A stretch of DNA of 5,247 bases, from positions 1-5,247 of the forward strand of contig CAJUJC010000111.1 in assembly GCA_910586805.1 (NCBI GenBank), read 5' to 3'. Positions 1 to 5,247 of the stretch are shown here, in pieces (the first letter of the stretch is position 1; every line of letters starts with the position of its first letter). The notes under the pieces were generated by a model. That model searched no databases. It saw only the letters and a list, made by a program, of their open reading frames with translations, and was not told where the DNA came from. Source of the DNA: an uncultured Erysipelotrichales bacterium (GTDB lineage: Bacteria; Bacillota_I; Bacilli_A; Erysipelotrichales; Coprobacillaceae). The position numbers and the translations under genes were made by a program.

Positions 1-663
1 GCCTTAGGAGCAATGCATCAAAAATATTGGTATGCAGAAGTTCATGCAAGAGGACATTATCCAGCACATATGTTGAAAAAGTTTGAAAGAAAAGGTTATG
101 ACTTTATTACTGAAGAAGATAAGAAAATCTTAGAAGAAGGAAAAGTTGATTATATTGCCTTCTCTTATTACATGAGTTTTGCATCACAATATCAAGGTAG
201 AAATGAAAAGACTTTTGATTATTCTAATGAAGATTTTGTAAGAAATACTTATTTAAAAGCAAGTGATTGGGGATGGCAAATTGATCCATTAGGATTACGT
301 TGGTGTTTAAACTGGTTCTATGATCGTTTTGAACTTCCAATGATGATTGTAGAAAATGGCTTTGGTGCTTATGATAAAGTGGAAGAAGATGGAACAATTG
401 ATGATCAATATCGTATAGATTATTTAAAAGAACATATTCAAGCAATGAAAGATGCAGTAGAATATGATGGTGTTGATTTGTTTGGTTATACAATGTGGTC
501 ACCAATTGATATTGTATCTGCATCTACTGGTGAATATGATAAACGTTATGGATTTATCTATGTCAATTACAATAATGCACATGAAGGTGATTTTTCAAGA
601 AGTAAGAAAAAATCATTTGATTGGTATAAAAACGTTATCAAAACAAACGGTGAAGAATTATAA
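1..663 (+). CDS. 6-phospho-beta-glucosidase (glycoside hydrolase family 1), 5'-truncated by window edge
   Basis: This is the C-terminal part, 220 visible residues, of a GH1 enzyme whose open frame runs in from base 1. Family members are usually about 470-480 residues, so roughly the first half is missing, including the NEP acid/base motif. Visible GH1 signatures are FSYYMS (residues 54-59), GWQIDP (about 91-96), the nucleophile motif VENGFG with catalytic Glu118, and MWSPIDIVSAS followed by DKRYGF. Ser173, Lys181 and Tyr183 lie in the loop that in phospho-glycosidases grips the 6-phosphate, which is why I call a phospho-enzyme rather than a plain beta-glucosidase. Such cytoplasmic enzymes split phosphorylated cellobiose, arbutin or salicin delivered by a beta-glucoside PTS. 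The partner PTS genes would lie upstream, out of view. Paralogues are named bglA, bglH or ascB, and the fragment does not decide between them. A hairpin terminator follows. Confidence 0.95.
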   Translation, partial: ALGAMHQKYWYAEVHARGHYPAHMLKKFERKGYDFITEEDKKILEEGKVDYIAFSYYMSFASQYQGRNEKTFDYSNEDFVRNTYLKASDWGWQIDPLGLRWCLNWFYDRFELPMMIVENGFGAYDKVEEDGTIDDQYRIDYLKEHIQAMKDAVEYDGVDLFGYTMWSPIDIVSASTGEYDKRYGFIYVNYNNAHEGDFSRSKKKSFDWYKNVIKTNGEEL

Positions 664-697
664 AATGTAAATTTTATTATCAAACAATAAACTGAAG

Positions 698-735
698 AAA
701 GCTATATTCTTATTTATGGAATATAGTTTTTATTT
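698..735 (+). terminator. Rho-independent terminator of the 6-phospho-beta-glucosidase gene
   Basis: An 8-bp perfect stem, CTATATTC (702-709) with GAATATAG (719-726), encloses a 9-nt loop. A G-U pair and three A-U pairs from the flanking AAAG and TTTT extend it. The T-rich tail TTTTTATTT (727-735) follows directly. It lies 35 nt past the stop codon and should separate this unit from the deacetylase gene. The stem is AT-rich, so termination may be incomplete. Confidence 0.8.
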
Positions 736-765
736 ATATTGTTGTAGATCGTAAAATCAAAGTCA

Positions 766-774
766 TGGTATAAA
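766..774 (+). promoter_or_regulatory. Candidate extended -10 promoter for the deacetylase gene
   Basis: TGG followed by TATAAA (769-774) matches the extended -10 form TGnTATAAT with one mismatch. No good -35 hexamer lies at 16-18 bp; TTGTAG at 742-747 is 21 bp away. Transcription would start near 781 and leave a leader of about 65 nt. It competes with the perfect TATAAT at 819-824, and sequence alone does not decide which is used. Confidence 0.35.
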
Positions 775-812
775 TATTTGATTTATGTAATTTTCTATGT
801 TCATGTCAAAAA

Positions 813-832
813 ATGTTGTATAATGTTGTATA
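813..832 (+). repeat. Perfect tandem 10-bp repeat carrying a consensus -10 box
   Basis: The unit ATGTTGTATA occurs twice head to tail (813-822 and 823-832). The junction forms a perfect TATAAT hexamer at 819-824, a possible -10 box. The second copy gives TATAAG at 829-834, which runs into the Shine-Dalgarno site. Upstream -35 matches are poor (TATGTT at 796-801, 17-bp spacing). If this -10 is used, the mRNA would begin about 831 with a leader of only about 15 nt. The 10-bp period is close to one helical turn, so the repeat could instead be a protein-binding site or a simple slippage duplication. Confidence 0.45.
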
Positions 833-838
833 AGGGGG
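832..838 (+). promoter_or_regulatory. Ribosome binding site that fixes the deacetylase start
   Basis: AAGGGGG lies 8 nt before the ATG at 847. The reading frame is open further upstream, with a TTG at 778, but that start has no Shine-Dalgarno site and would put a hydrophobic peptide ahead of the normal membrane anchor. The ATG at 847 is therefore preferred. Confidence 0.85.
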
Positions 839-846
839 AATTTGAT

Positions 847-2250
847 ATGAACAAAAAAGTGATTATTGGGATTGTTGTAGGAATATTATTATGTATTTGT
901 GGATGTGTGTATTATTTTACAACAGTACCTTATATTGTTTTAAAAGAAAATAGGGTTGAGTTAGAAATAGCAAGTTCATTTGATGCTATGTCTTATGTTG
1001 AAAAGTTAAATCATTGCAAAAAAGAAGATATTAAAGTAGATGAATCACAAGTTGATGTTAAAAAGCTAGGAACTTATCCAGTTGTTTATGAAGTAAAAGA
1101 TAAAGAGTATATTATGAATGTAAAAGTTGTTGATACTGTTGCACCTACATTTGATGTTAAGAATTTAGATATTGATTTAGGTATGGAAGTGAATGTTGAG
1201 TCTTTGGTTGAAAATATAAAAGATCAAACACAAACAAAAACATATTTTAAAGAAGATTATTCTTTTGATAAGGAAGGGAAGCAAGAAGTTTTTATAATTG
1301 TTGAGGATGAGTCTGGTAATCAAAGTGAAAGAAAGGCAGTTATTAATGTTGTTAGGGATAAAGAAAAGCCGATATTGTTAGGGTTAAAAGATTTTAGCGT
1401 TTATAAAGATCAAAAGATTGATTATCTTAAAGGAATTAAAGCTAAGGATGATAGAGATCCTCAGCCTGAAGTTAAAGTTGATTCAAGTCATGTGAATTTA
1501 TCAAAAGTTGGTACATATGAAGTTATTTATACTGTTAAAGATCGTTCAAATAATGAAAATCAATATAAACAAAAGGTTATCGTTAAGGAAAGAAAAAATG
1601 TACAAGCTATTGGACAAAATTCTCACAAAGTTGTGTATTTAACTTTTGATGATGGGCCTTCTGCAAATACAAAGAAAATTTTAGATATTTTAGATCGATA
1701 TAATGCAAAAGCAACATTTTTTGTGACTGGAGCAAGCCCTAAGTATAATTATTTGATTAAAGAGGCTCATAATAAAGGACATACAATTGGATTACATACA
1801 TATACTCATGATTATCCAACGGTTTATGCTTCTGTAGATGCATATTTTAATGATTTGGATAAAGTAGGACAAATGGTTAAAAATCAAATAGGTTTTGTAC
1901 CTCAATATATACGTTTCCCTGGTGGTTCTTCTAATACGATTTCTGCAAGATATTGTAAGGGAATTATGTCGACTTTATCAACTGAGGTTCAAAATAGAGG
2001 ATACCAGTATTATGATTGGAATGTAAGTAGTTCAGATGCATCAGGGGGAAGACCTCCTGTGAGTCAAATTGTAAAAGCTTCAACAAGTAGTAAAGCAAAT
2101 AATATTGTTTTATTAGCTCATGATGCTCAAGCAAAAACAACAACAGTACAGGCATTACCACAAATTATTGAACATTATCAAGCTTTAGGGTATTCATTTG
2201 AAGCATTGGATGCATCATCATATACCCCACATCATGGAATTAATAATTAG
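847..2250 (+). CDS. Membrane-anchored polysaccharide deacetylase (CE4/NodB domain) with three Ig-like modules
   Basis: The protein is 467 residues. A short KK-flanked N terminus leads into one hydrophobic helix (about 5-24), an uncleaved signal anchor that would place the rest outside the cell. Three beta-rich Ig-like modules follow (about 28-98, 99-173 and 174-249), each ending in a GTYxVxYxVKD- or VEDESGN-type strand as in DUF5011-like surface repeats. The catalytic CE4 domain covers about 260-455. It shows TFDDGP (266-271; Asp268 probable base, Asp269 metal ligand), HTYTH (metal ligands His317 and His321), RFPGGSS (356-362), DWNVSSSD (390-397) and LLAHD (His425). All catalytic motifs are intact, so it should be an active metal-dependent de-N-acetylase. 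The substrate is probably peptidoglycan GlcNAc or MurNAc, as for PgdA-type enzymes, or a surface glycan; the sequence does not say which. It appears to be a single-gene unit with terminators on both sides. Confidence 0.9.
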   Translation: MNKKVIIGIVVGILLCICGCVYYFTTVPYIVLKENRVELEIASSFDAMSYVEKLNHCKKEDIKVDESQVDVKKLGTYPVVYEVKDKEYIMNVKVVDTVAPTFDVKNLDIDLGMEVNVESLVENIKDQTQTKTYFKEDYSFDKEGKQEVFIIVEDESGNQSERKAVINVVRDKEKPILLGLKDFSVYKDQKIDYLKGIKAKDDRDPQPEVKVDSSHVNLSKVGTYEVIYTVKDRSNNENQYKQKVIVKERKNVQAIGQNSHKVVYLTFDDGPSANTKKILDILDRYNAKATFFVTGASPKYNYLIKEAHNKGHTIGLHTYTHDYPTVYASVDAYFNDLDKVGQMVKNQIGFVPQYIRFPGGSSNTISARYCKGIMSTLSTEVQNRGYQYYDWNVSSSDASGGRPPVSQIVKASTSSKANNIVLLAHDAQAKTTTVQALPQIIEHYQALGYSFEALDASSYTPHHGINN

Positions 2251-2273
2251 GACCAGTTTAAGCTGGTTCTTTT
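2249..2273 (+). terminator. Rho-independent terminator overlapping the deacetylase stop codon
   Basis: AGGACCAG (2249-2256) pairs with CTGGTTCT (2263-2270), with one G-U pair, around the 6-nt loop TTTAAG. TTT follows, so the run of T from 2270 is only four long before a C. The left arm begins within the TAG stop codon (2248-2250). The hairpin is GC-richer than most sites here, but the T tract is short. Confidence 0.72.
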
Positions 2274-2362
2274 CAAATTATAAAACGTATAAAAGGTCAA
2301 TAAAGTGGAGTGTCTTGTTGTTTTTATGTTAAATAAATTGACTAGAAAATAGAAAATAAACG

Positions 2363-2371
2363 TGTTAAAAT
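2363..2371 (+). promoter_or_regulatory. Candidate extended -10 promoter for the asparaginase operon
   Basis: TGT followed by TAAAAT (2366-2371) fits the extended -10 pattern with one mismatch. A near-consensus -35, TTGACT (2338-2343), lies 22 bp upstream, which is longer than the usual 16-18 bp; the hexamer at 17 bp (TAGAAA) is weak. Transcription would start near 2378, about 20 nt before the gene. The rest of the gap from 2274 to 2337 is AT-rich, and I see no riboswitch or operator in it. Confidence 0.5.
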
Positions 2372-2385
2372 ACAGGAGTTAAGAA

Positions 2386-2392
2386 AGAGGTG
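2386..2392 (+). promoter_or_regulatory. Ribosome binding site that fixes the asparaginase start
   Basis: AGAGGTG precedes two adjacent ATG codons at 2396 and 2399, leaving 3 and 6 nt. The frame also contains a GTG at 2390, but that GTG is itself part of the Shine-Dalgarno site. ATG 2399 has the better spacing and gives the family-typical beginning MKTIAIVATGGTIAG. Confidence 0.7.
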
Positions 2393-2398
2393 TTTATG

Positions 2399-3379
2399 AT
2401 GAAAACAATAGCTATTGTAGCAACAGGGGGAACAATCGCAGGAACAGGACAACATGGAAAAACAGTTGCATACCATGCAGGGGAAATGGATGTTAATGAA
2501 CTTGTACATTCTATTCCTATGATTAACAATATTGCGAATATAGAATGTTATCAACTCATGAATGTTGATAGTAATGAAATGAAACCAGAATATTGGATGA
2601 GTTTATCTACAACAATCAATGAGCTTGTAGAACAGGAACATATTGATGGAATTGTTGTGACACATGGAACAGATACATTTGATGAAACTGCTTATTATTT
2701 AACATTAACATTAAATACAGAAAAACCTGTTGTTTTAACTGGTGCAATGCGACCAGCAACTGCAACAAGTGCAGATGGTCCATATAATTTATATCAGGCT
2801 GTATGTTTGGCTGCTTGTCAAGAAGCTTATGGGCAAGGTGTGATGGGATTGTTTTCTAATACAATTTATTCAGGAAGAGATATTCAAAAAGTGAATAATT
2901 ATAAAATAGATGCATTTGATCAAAAATCATTTGGATGTTTAGGATATATGCAAGATGATGAAGTTTATTTCTTTACCAAAACTTTTAAAAAACATACATA
3001 TCAATCACAATTTTCAAAAACGACATATACAACATTACCTGAAGTTGCTATTGCTTATTTTTATGCAGGAGCTTCTTCTCAAATTTTATATGATTTAGCC
3101 AAATATAATGAAGGTATTGTTATTGTAGGATCAGGAAATGGAAATTATAGTCAAGATTGGTTGAAAGCCATTAATGAATTATCAAAACAAGGTATTGTTT
3201 TTGTAAGAGCATCAAGAGTTTCTCAGGGTATTGTTTTTGATGATAAGGTTTTTGATCCTTATCAATATTGTATTGGTGCAAATACATTATCAGCACAAAA
3301 AGCAAGAGTTTTATTGATGTTGGCACTCACACAAACAAAAGATAAAAAACAAATAGGAGTTATTTTTAATGAGTATTAA
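2399..3379 (+). CDS. L-asparaginase, cytoplasmic, type II-like sequence
   Basis: This enzyme hydrolyses L-asparagine to aspartate and ammonia. At 326 residues it matches the usual length of bacterial asparaginases, and it starts directly at the catalytic strand without a signal peptide, so it should act in the cytoplasm. Both signature regions are present: ATGGTIAG (8-15), with the nucleophile Thr12, and VVTHGTDTF (86-94), with the Thr91-Asp92 pair. Tyr25, Ser58 and Lys164 (in RDIQKVNN) match the remaining active-site residues known from E. coli AnsB. GAMRPATA (115-122) and DAFDQKSFGCLGY (171-183) are further family marks. The sequence resembles the AnsB group, but a signal-less Firmicute enzyme is often called AnsA, so I give no symbol. 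Asparagine is the likely main substrate; glutamine side activity cannot be judged. The gene overlaps the downstream transporter gene by 11 nt and probably leads that operon. Confidence 0.95.
   Translation: MKTIAIVATGGTIAGTGQHGKTVAYHAGEMDVNELVHSIPMINNIANIECYQLMNVDSNEMKPEYWMSLSTTINELVEQEHIDGIVVTHGTDTFDETAYYLTLTLNTEKPVVLTGAMRPATATSADGPYNLYQAVCLAACQEAYGQGVMGLFSNTIYSGRDIQKVNNYKIDAFDQKSFGCLGYMQDDEVYFFTKTFKKHTYQSQFSKTTYTTLPEVAIAYFYAGASSQILYDLAKYNEGIVIVGSGNGNYSQDWLKAINELSKQGIVFVRASRVSQGIVFDDKVFDPYQYCIGANTLSAQKARVLLMLALTQTKDKKQIGVIFNEY
3355..3359 (+). promoter_or_regulatory. Ribosome binding site of the transporter gene inside the asparaginase gene
   Basis: AGGAG lies 9 nt before the ATG at 3369 and falls within the last codons of the asparaginase gene. 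Ribosomes finishing asparaginase at 3379 would clear and reach the transporter start, so the two genes are likely translationally coupled. Confidence 0.75.
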
Positions 3380-4229
3380 ACAAAAAGGCATTGTATTTAC
3401 AGTTATTGCAACAGTTATTTTTGGTATAACACCAGCGATTGGAAAATTATCTTATGCATTAGGAAATAATGGAATTCAATTATCGTTTTTAAGACATCTC
3501 ATTGTATTACCTTTATTTTTCCTGATTGTTGTTTATAGAAAAGAAAGTTTTCATTTAACAAAGCAACAGACAGTTGATGTTGTTAAGGTTGGCTTAGGAA
3601 GTGCATTTACAATTGTCACTTTATATTCTTCATATAGTTTTATTGGTGTAGGAAGTGCAACGGTATTACATTTTTTATATCCACTGTTTGTTGTGTTACT
3701 TAATTTCTTTTTCTATCATCAAAAGCTAAATACGAAACAAATACTATGTTTAGTGATTGCGATAGTAGGGGTATTTTGTTTTGTAGATCCTTCTTTTGAT
3801 TCTATGATAGGATTTTTTCTAGCTGTGATTTCAGGTGTTTTCTTTGCTTACTATATGGTAGGTATGGATCATTCTACAATTAGACAATTAAGTCCATATG
3901 TTTTTAATTTTTATCTTGTTTTATTAAATGTGGTTCTTATTTTTATATTAGCATTACTGACAAATAGTTTTCATGCTATGCCAATAGAAGGTTATTTATT
4001 ATCAGGGATTGTTGCTATATTTACATCACTCATTGGAGTGGTGTTACTGCAAAAAGGCATTTACTGTTTGGGAGCATCATTAACAGCTATTTTATCTACT
4101 TTAGAACCTATGACAAGTGTTGTGGTAGGAATATTATTTTTAAATGAAACAATGACTTTTTTTAAGGTTATAGGTTGTATATTGGTTTTAATATCAACGT
4201 TTATATTGGTTAAAAATCAAAATGCATAA
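3369..4229 (+). CDS. EamA/DMT-family transporter, ten transmembrane helices
   Basis: This is a 286-residue, strongly hydrophobic protein with two similar five-helix halves, the standard EamA (drug/metabolite transporter) layout. Approximate helices are 7-27, 35-55, 71-92, 97-116, 123-139, 146-163, 177-198, 208-228, 235-257 and 264-281. The conserved end of each half is visible: GSATVLHFLYPLFVVLLNFF (95-114) in the first, and GASLTAILSTLEP (235-247) then FLNETMTFFKVIG (257-269) in the second, with the typical acidic-aromatic turn before the last helix. The family moves small metabolites, often exporting amino acids or related compounds, and substrate cannot be read from sequence. Its start lies inside the asparaginase gene, which suggests a link to asparagine, aspartate or nitrogen handling, but that is inference. 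The protein is full length, with no frameshift. Confidence 0.92.
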   Translation: MSIKQKGIVFTVIATVIFGITPAIGKLSYALGNNGIQLSFLRHLIVLPLFFLIVVYRKESFHLTKQQTVDVVKVGLGSAFTIVTLYSSYSFIGVGSATVLHFLYPLFVVLLNFFFYHQKLNTKQILCLVIAIVGVFCFVDPSFDSMIGFFLAVISGVFFAYYMVGMDHSTIRQLSPYVFNFYLVLLNVVLIFILALLTNSFHAMPIEGYLLSGIVAIFTSLIGVVLLQKGIYCLGASLTAILSTLEPMTSVVVGILFLNETMTFFKVIGCILVLISTFILVKNQNA

Positions 4230-4255
4230 TTGATATATTTTTTCATATTATGTAT

Positions 4256-4260
4256 AGGTG
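4256..4260 (+). promoter_or_regulatory. Ribosome binding site that fixes the start of the small hypothetical gene
   Basis: AGGTG lies 2 nt before ATG 4263 and 5 nt before ATG 4266. The frame is open back to a TTG at 4230, immediately after the transporter stop, but that start has no Shine-Dalgarno site of its own. ATG 4266 is the better spaced of the two ATGs. Confidence 0.6.
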
Positions 4261-4265
4261 ATATG

Positions 4266-4658
4266 ATGTTATTATGCGAAAAAGAAGTGCAAACATGCTT
4301 GGAATTTGGTTTGATTCCTTTGTTGAAGGAGTATTTTATTGAGGTTAAAGAAGTATCTTTATATATTCATGATAAAATTTGTATAGATGCTCATATTGTC
4401 TATCAGGATCATACAGTCAATATGAAATCTTCATTTTTGTTGGATTATCAAGATCAATGTCTTTGTTTTTATGATATATCTGGGTCTGCTGAGTATTTAT
4501 TTCTAAATATTAAAATTATGAATGTTTTAAAACAATTATTAAAGAATACAGATGTAAAAATAAAAGATAACGCATGTTATTATAAGATAGATTTGCCTAT
4601 ACAAAGTATTGAAATACAACAAGGACAGTTAGAAATTAAATTAAAACAACGAACATAA
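4266..4658 (+). CDS. Hypothetical protein, 130 residues, family not recognised
   Basis: I do not recognise this protein. It is a small soluble product without a signal peptide or membrane helix. The N-terminal part (about 1-25) looks helical. Next come alternating beta-like stretches (about 27-70, including VSLYIHDKICIDAHIVY), a helical segment around 80-98 (LFLNIKIMNVLKQLL), and a closing pair of strands ending in IEIQQGQLEIKLKQ. This strand-helix-strand pattern, with an 'xIxxGxLxIxL' ending, faintly resembles lipid-binding DUF2993/LmeA-like proteins, but I cannot confirm that. Codon and base use match its neighbours. The start lies 36 nt past the transporter stop, so it is probably the last gene of the asparaginase operon. 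Its final codons form the left arm of the shared terminator. A frame of 142 codons from TTG 4230 is possible but less likely. Confidence 0.75.
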   Translation: MLLCEKEVQTCLEFGLIPLLKEYFIEVKEVSLYIHDKICIDAHIVYQDHTVNMKSSFLLDYQDQCLCFYDISGSAEYLFLNIKIMNVLKQLLKNTDVKIKDNACYYKIDLPIQSIEIQQGQLEIKLKQRT

Positions 4659-4678
4659 TTTAACGTTCGTTGTTTTTT
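4643..4678. terminator. Bidirectional terminator between the hypothetical gene and clpP
   Basis: A perfect 12-bp stem, AAAACAACGAAC (4643-4654) with GTTCGTTGTTTT (4665-4676), encloses a 10-nt loop. On the plus strand it ends in six T (4673-4678). On the minus strand the AAAA arm and further A/T-rich bases give the matching U tail. It sits exactly where the two genes converge. The left arm encodes the C-terminal KQRT of the plus-strand protein, and the right arm encodes the C-terminal NNER of ClpP. Confidence 0.9.
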
Positions 4679-5247
4679 AATACCTCATCAATAATTCCAT
4701 ATTCTAATGCATCATAAGCATTCATAAAATAATCACGATCTGTATCTTTTTTTATTTTACGAAGGGGTTGATTTGTCATGCTTGATAACATACGATTCAG
4801 TTTCTCTTTTTGTCTTAAAATATGTTTTGTTGTAATTTCAATATCGCTTGCTTGCCCACTTGTACCACCAAGAGGTTGGTGTATCATAATTTCACTATTT
4901 TCTAATGCACAACGTTTTCCCTTTTGACCAGCCGCAAGTAAAAATGCACCCATACTTGCAGATAATCCCATACTAATTGTAGAAACATCACATTTAACAA
5001 AGTTCATTGTATCATAAATAGCTAATCCTGCTGATACACTACCACCAGGAGAATTGATATACATGTAAATATCAGCATGAGGGTCTAAGGATTCTAAGTA
5101 TAAAAGTTGACTGACAATAGAACTTGCGACCTCATCATTGATTTCTCCACATAACATAATAATACGATCTTCTAAAAGTCTTGAAAAGATATCATAAGCA
5201 TATTCTTTTGAATGTTTTTTTAAAATAACAGTTGGTATAAAATGCAT
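4660..5247 (-). CDS. clpP: ATP-dependent Clp protease proteolytic subunit ClpP
   Basis: ClpP is the serine peptidase that forms a double seven-membered ring and degrades proteins fed to it by ClpX, ClpC or ClpE ATPases in the cytoplasm. This 195-residue protein has the usual length and the usual beginning (IPTVI then YDIFSRLLEDRIIML). The complete catalytic triad is visible: Ser98 in GLSASMGAFLL, His123 in MIHQPLGG and Asp172 in DTDRDYFM. The oxyanion-side SPGGSVSAGLAIYDTM (66-81) and the handle region GQASDIEI (131-138) are also standard. The ATG at 5245-5247 is the last codon of the window and fits the family start, so the gene appears complete, but its promoter, ribosome site and any CtsR-type operator lie outside. 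It converges with the asparaginase operon. No Clp ATPase gene is seen nearby. Confidence 0.97.
   Translation of the reverse strand: MHFIPTVILKKHSKEYAYDIFSRLLEDRIIMLCGEINDEVASSIVSQLLYLESLDPHADIYMYINSPGGSVSAGLAIYDTMNFVKCDVSTISMGLSASMGAFLLAAGQKGKRCALENSEIMIHQPLGGTSGQASDIEITTKHILRQKEKLNRMLSSMTNQPLRKIKKDTDRDYFMNAYDALEYGIIDEVLKNNER

Noticed and set aside
224..523. 99-codon minus-strand frame within the 6-phospho-beta-glucosidase gene
   Set aside because: It lies wholly inside a gene with clear GH1 motifs; its product is low-complexity, rich in His, Leu and Gln, as expected from a shadow frame.
6..663. AGGAG followed by ATG at 13, as if a complete gene started here
   Set aside because: The spacing is only 2 nt, the frame is open through base 1, and the product would be half a GH1 barrel without its acid/base residue. 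It is an internal Met of a longer gene.
464..670. 68-codon plus-strand frame overlapping the end of the 6-phospho-beta-glucosidase gene
   Set aside because: It is an out-of-frame shadow of the real gene, with no ribosome site or domain pattern.
778..846. N-terminal extension of the deacetylase from TTG 778
   Set aside because: It lacks a ribosome site and runs through the TATAAT and AAGGGGG signals, while ATG 847 has ideal spacing and a normal signal-anchor start.
895..906. Lipoprotein signal (lipobox) at Cys20 of the deacetylase
   Set aside because: The preceding residues I-C-G do not fit the usual L-A/S-G/A pattern, so a signal anchor is the simpler reading.
1964..2161. Minus-strand frame inside the deacetylase gene
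   Set aside because: It is antisense to the conserved CE4 motifs 4 and 5, Leu-rich in composition and without regulatory signals.
2274..2362. Riboswitch or T-box leader upstream of asparaginase
   Set aside because: The gap is short, AT-rich and without a stable set of stems or a T-box motif; only promoter-like pieces are visible.
2342..2554. Cys- and His-rich 70-codon minus-strand frame across the asparaginase start
   Set aside because: The Cys-rich look comes from reading the opposite strand of ACA/GCA-rich asparaginase codons; it overlaps the promoter and catalytic region and has no Shine-Dalgarno support.
4230..4258. Separate promoter for the small hypothetical gene (TTGATA with TATAGG at 17 bp)
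   Set aside because: The -10 match is poor and overlaps the ribosome site; read-through from the transporter gene is more likely.

Overview
The window is AT-rich, has short intergenic gaps, strong Shine-Dalgarno sites and U-tailed hairpin terminators, and uses standard stop codons. It looks like the chromosome of a low-GC Firmicute. The protein style, including a GH1 6-phospho-beta-glucosidase and an Ig-decorated membrane deacetylase, would fit a gut Erysipelotrichia/Coprobacillaceae-type organism. That placement is inference, because no rRNA or other marker is present.

Layout: positions 1-663 hold the 3' part of a GH1 6-phospho-beta-glucosidase gene, closed by a hairpin terminator at about 698-735. 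Positions 847-2250 hold a single-gene unit for a membrane-anchored CE4 (NodB-type) polysaccharide deacetylase. It has three Ig-like modules between its anchor and its catalytic domain, and its terminator overlaps the stop codon. Positions 2399-4658 hold a probable three-gene operon: a cytoplasmic asparaginase, an EamA/DMT-family ten-helix transporter that overlaps it by 11 nt, and an unrecognised 130-residue protein. On the minus strand, 5247-4660 holds complete clpP, which converges on the operon. One long hairpin at 4643-4676 serves as a shared bidirectional terminator, and its arms encode the last codons of both genes.

How the genes relate: there is no single pathway. The first gene belongs to uptake and breakdown of PTS-imported beta-glucosides. 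The second probably modifies cell-wall or surface N-acetylated glycans. Asparaginase and the transporter are physically coupled, so the transporter may move an amino acid or related metabolite, although the EamA family does not reveal its substrate. ClpP is the housekeeping serine protease of Clp complexes.

I found no CRISPR array, tRNA, rRNA, insertion sequence, defence cassette or convincing riboswitch. No gene-free stretch exceeds about 185 bases. I see no clear novel system; the least explained item is the small protein at 4266-4658.
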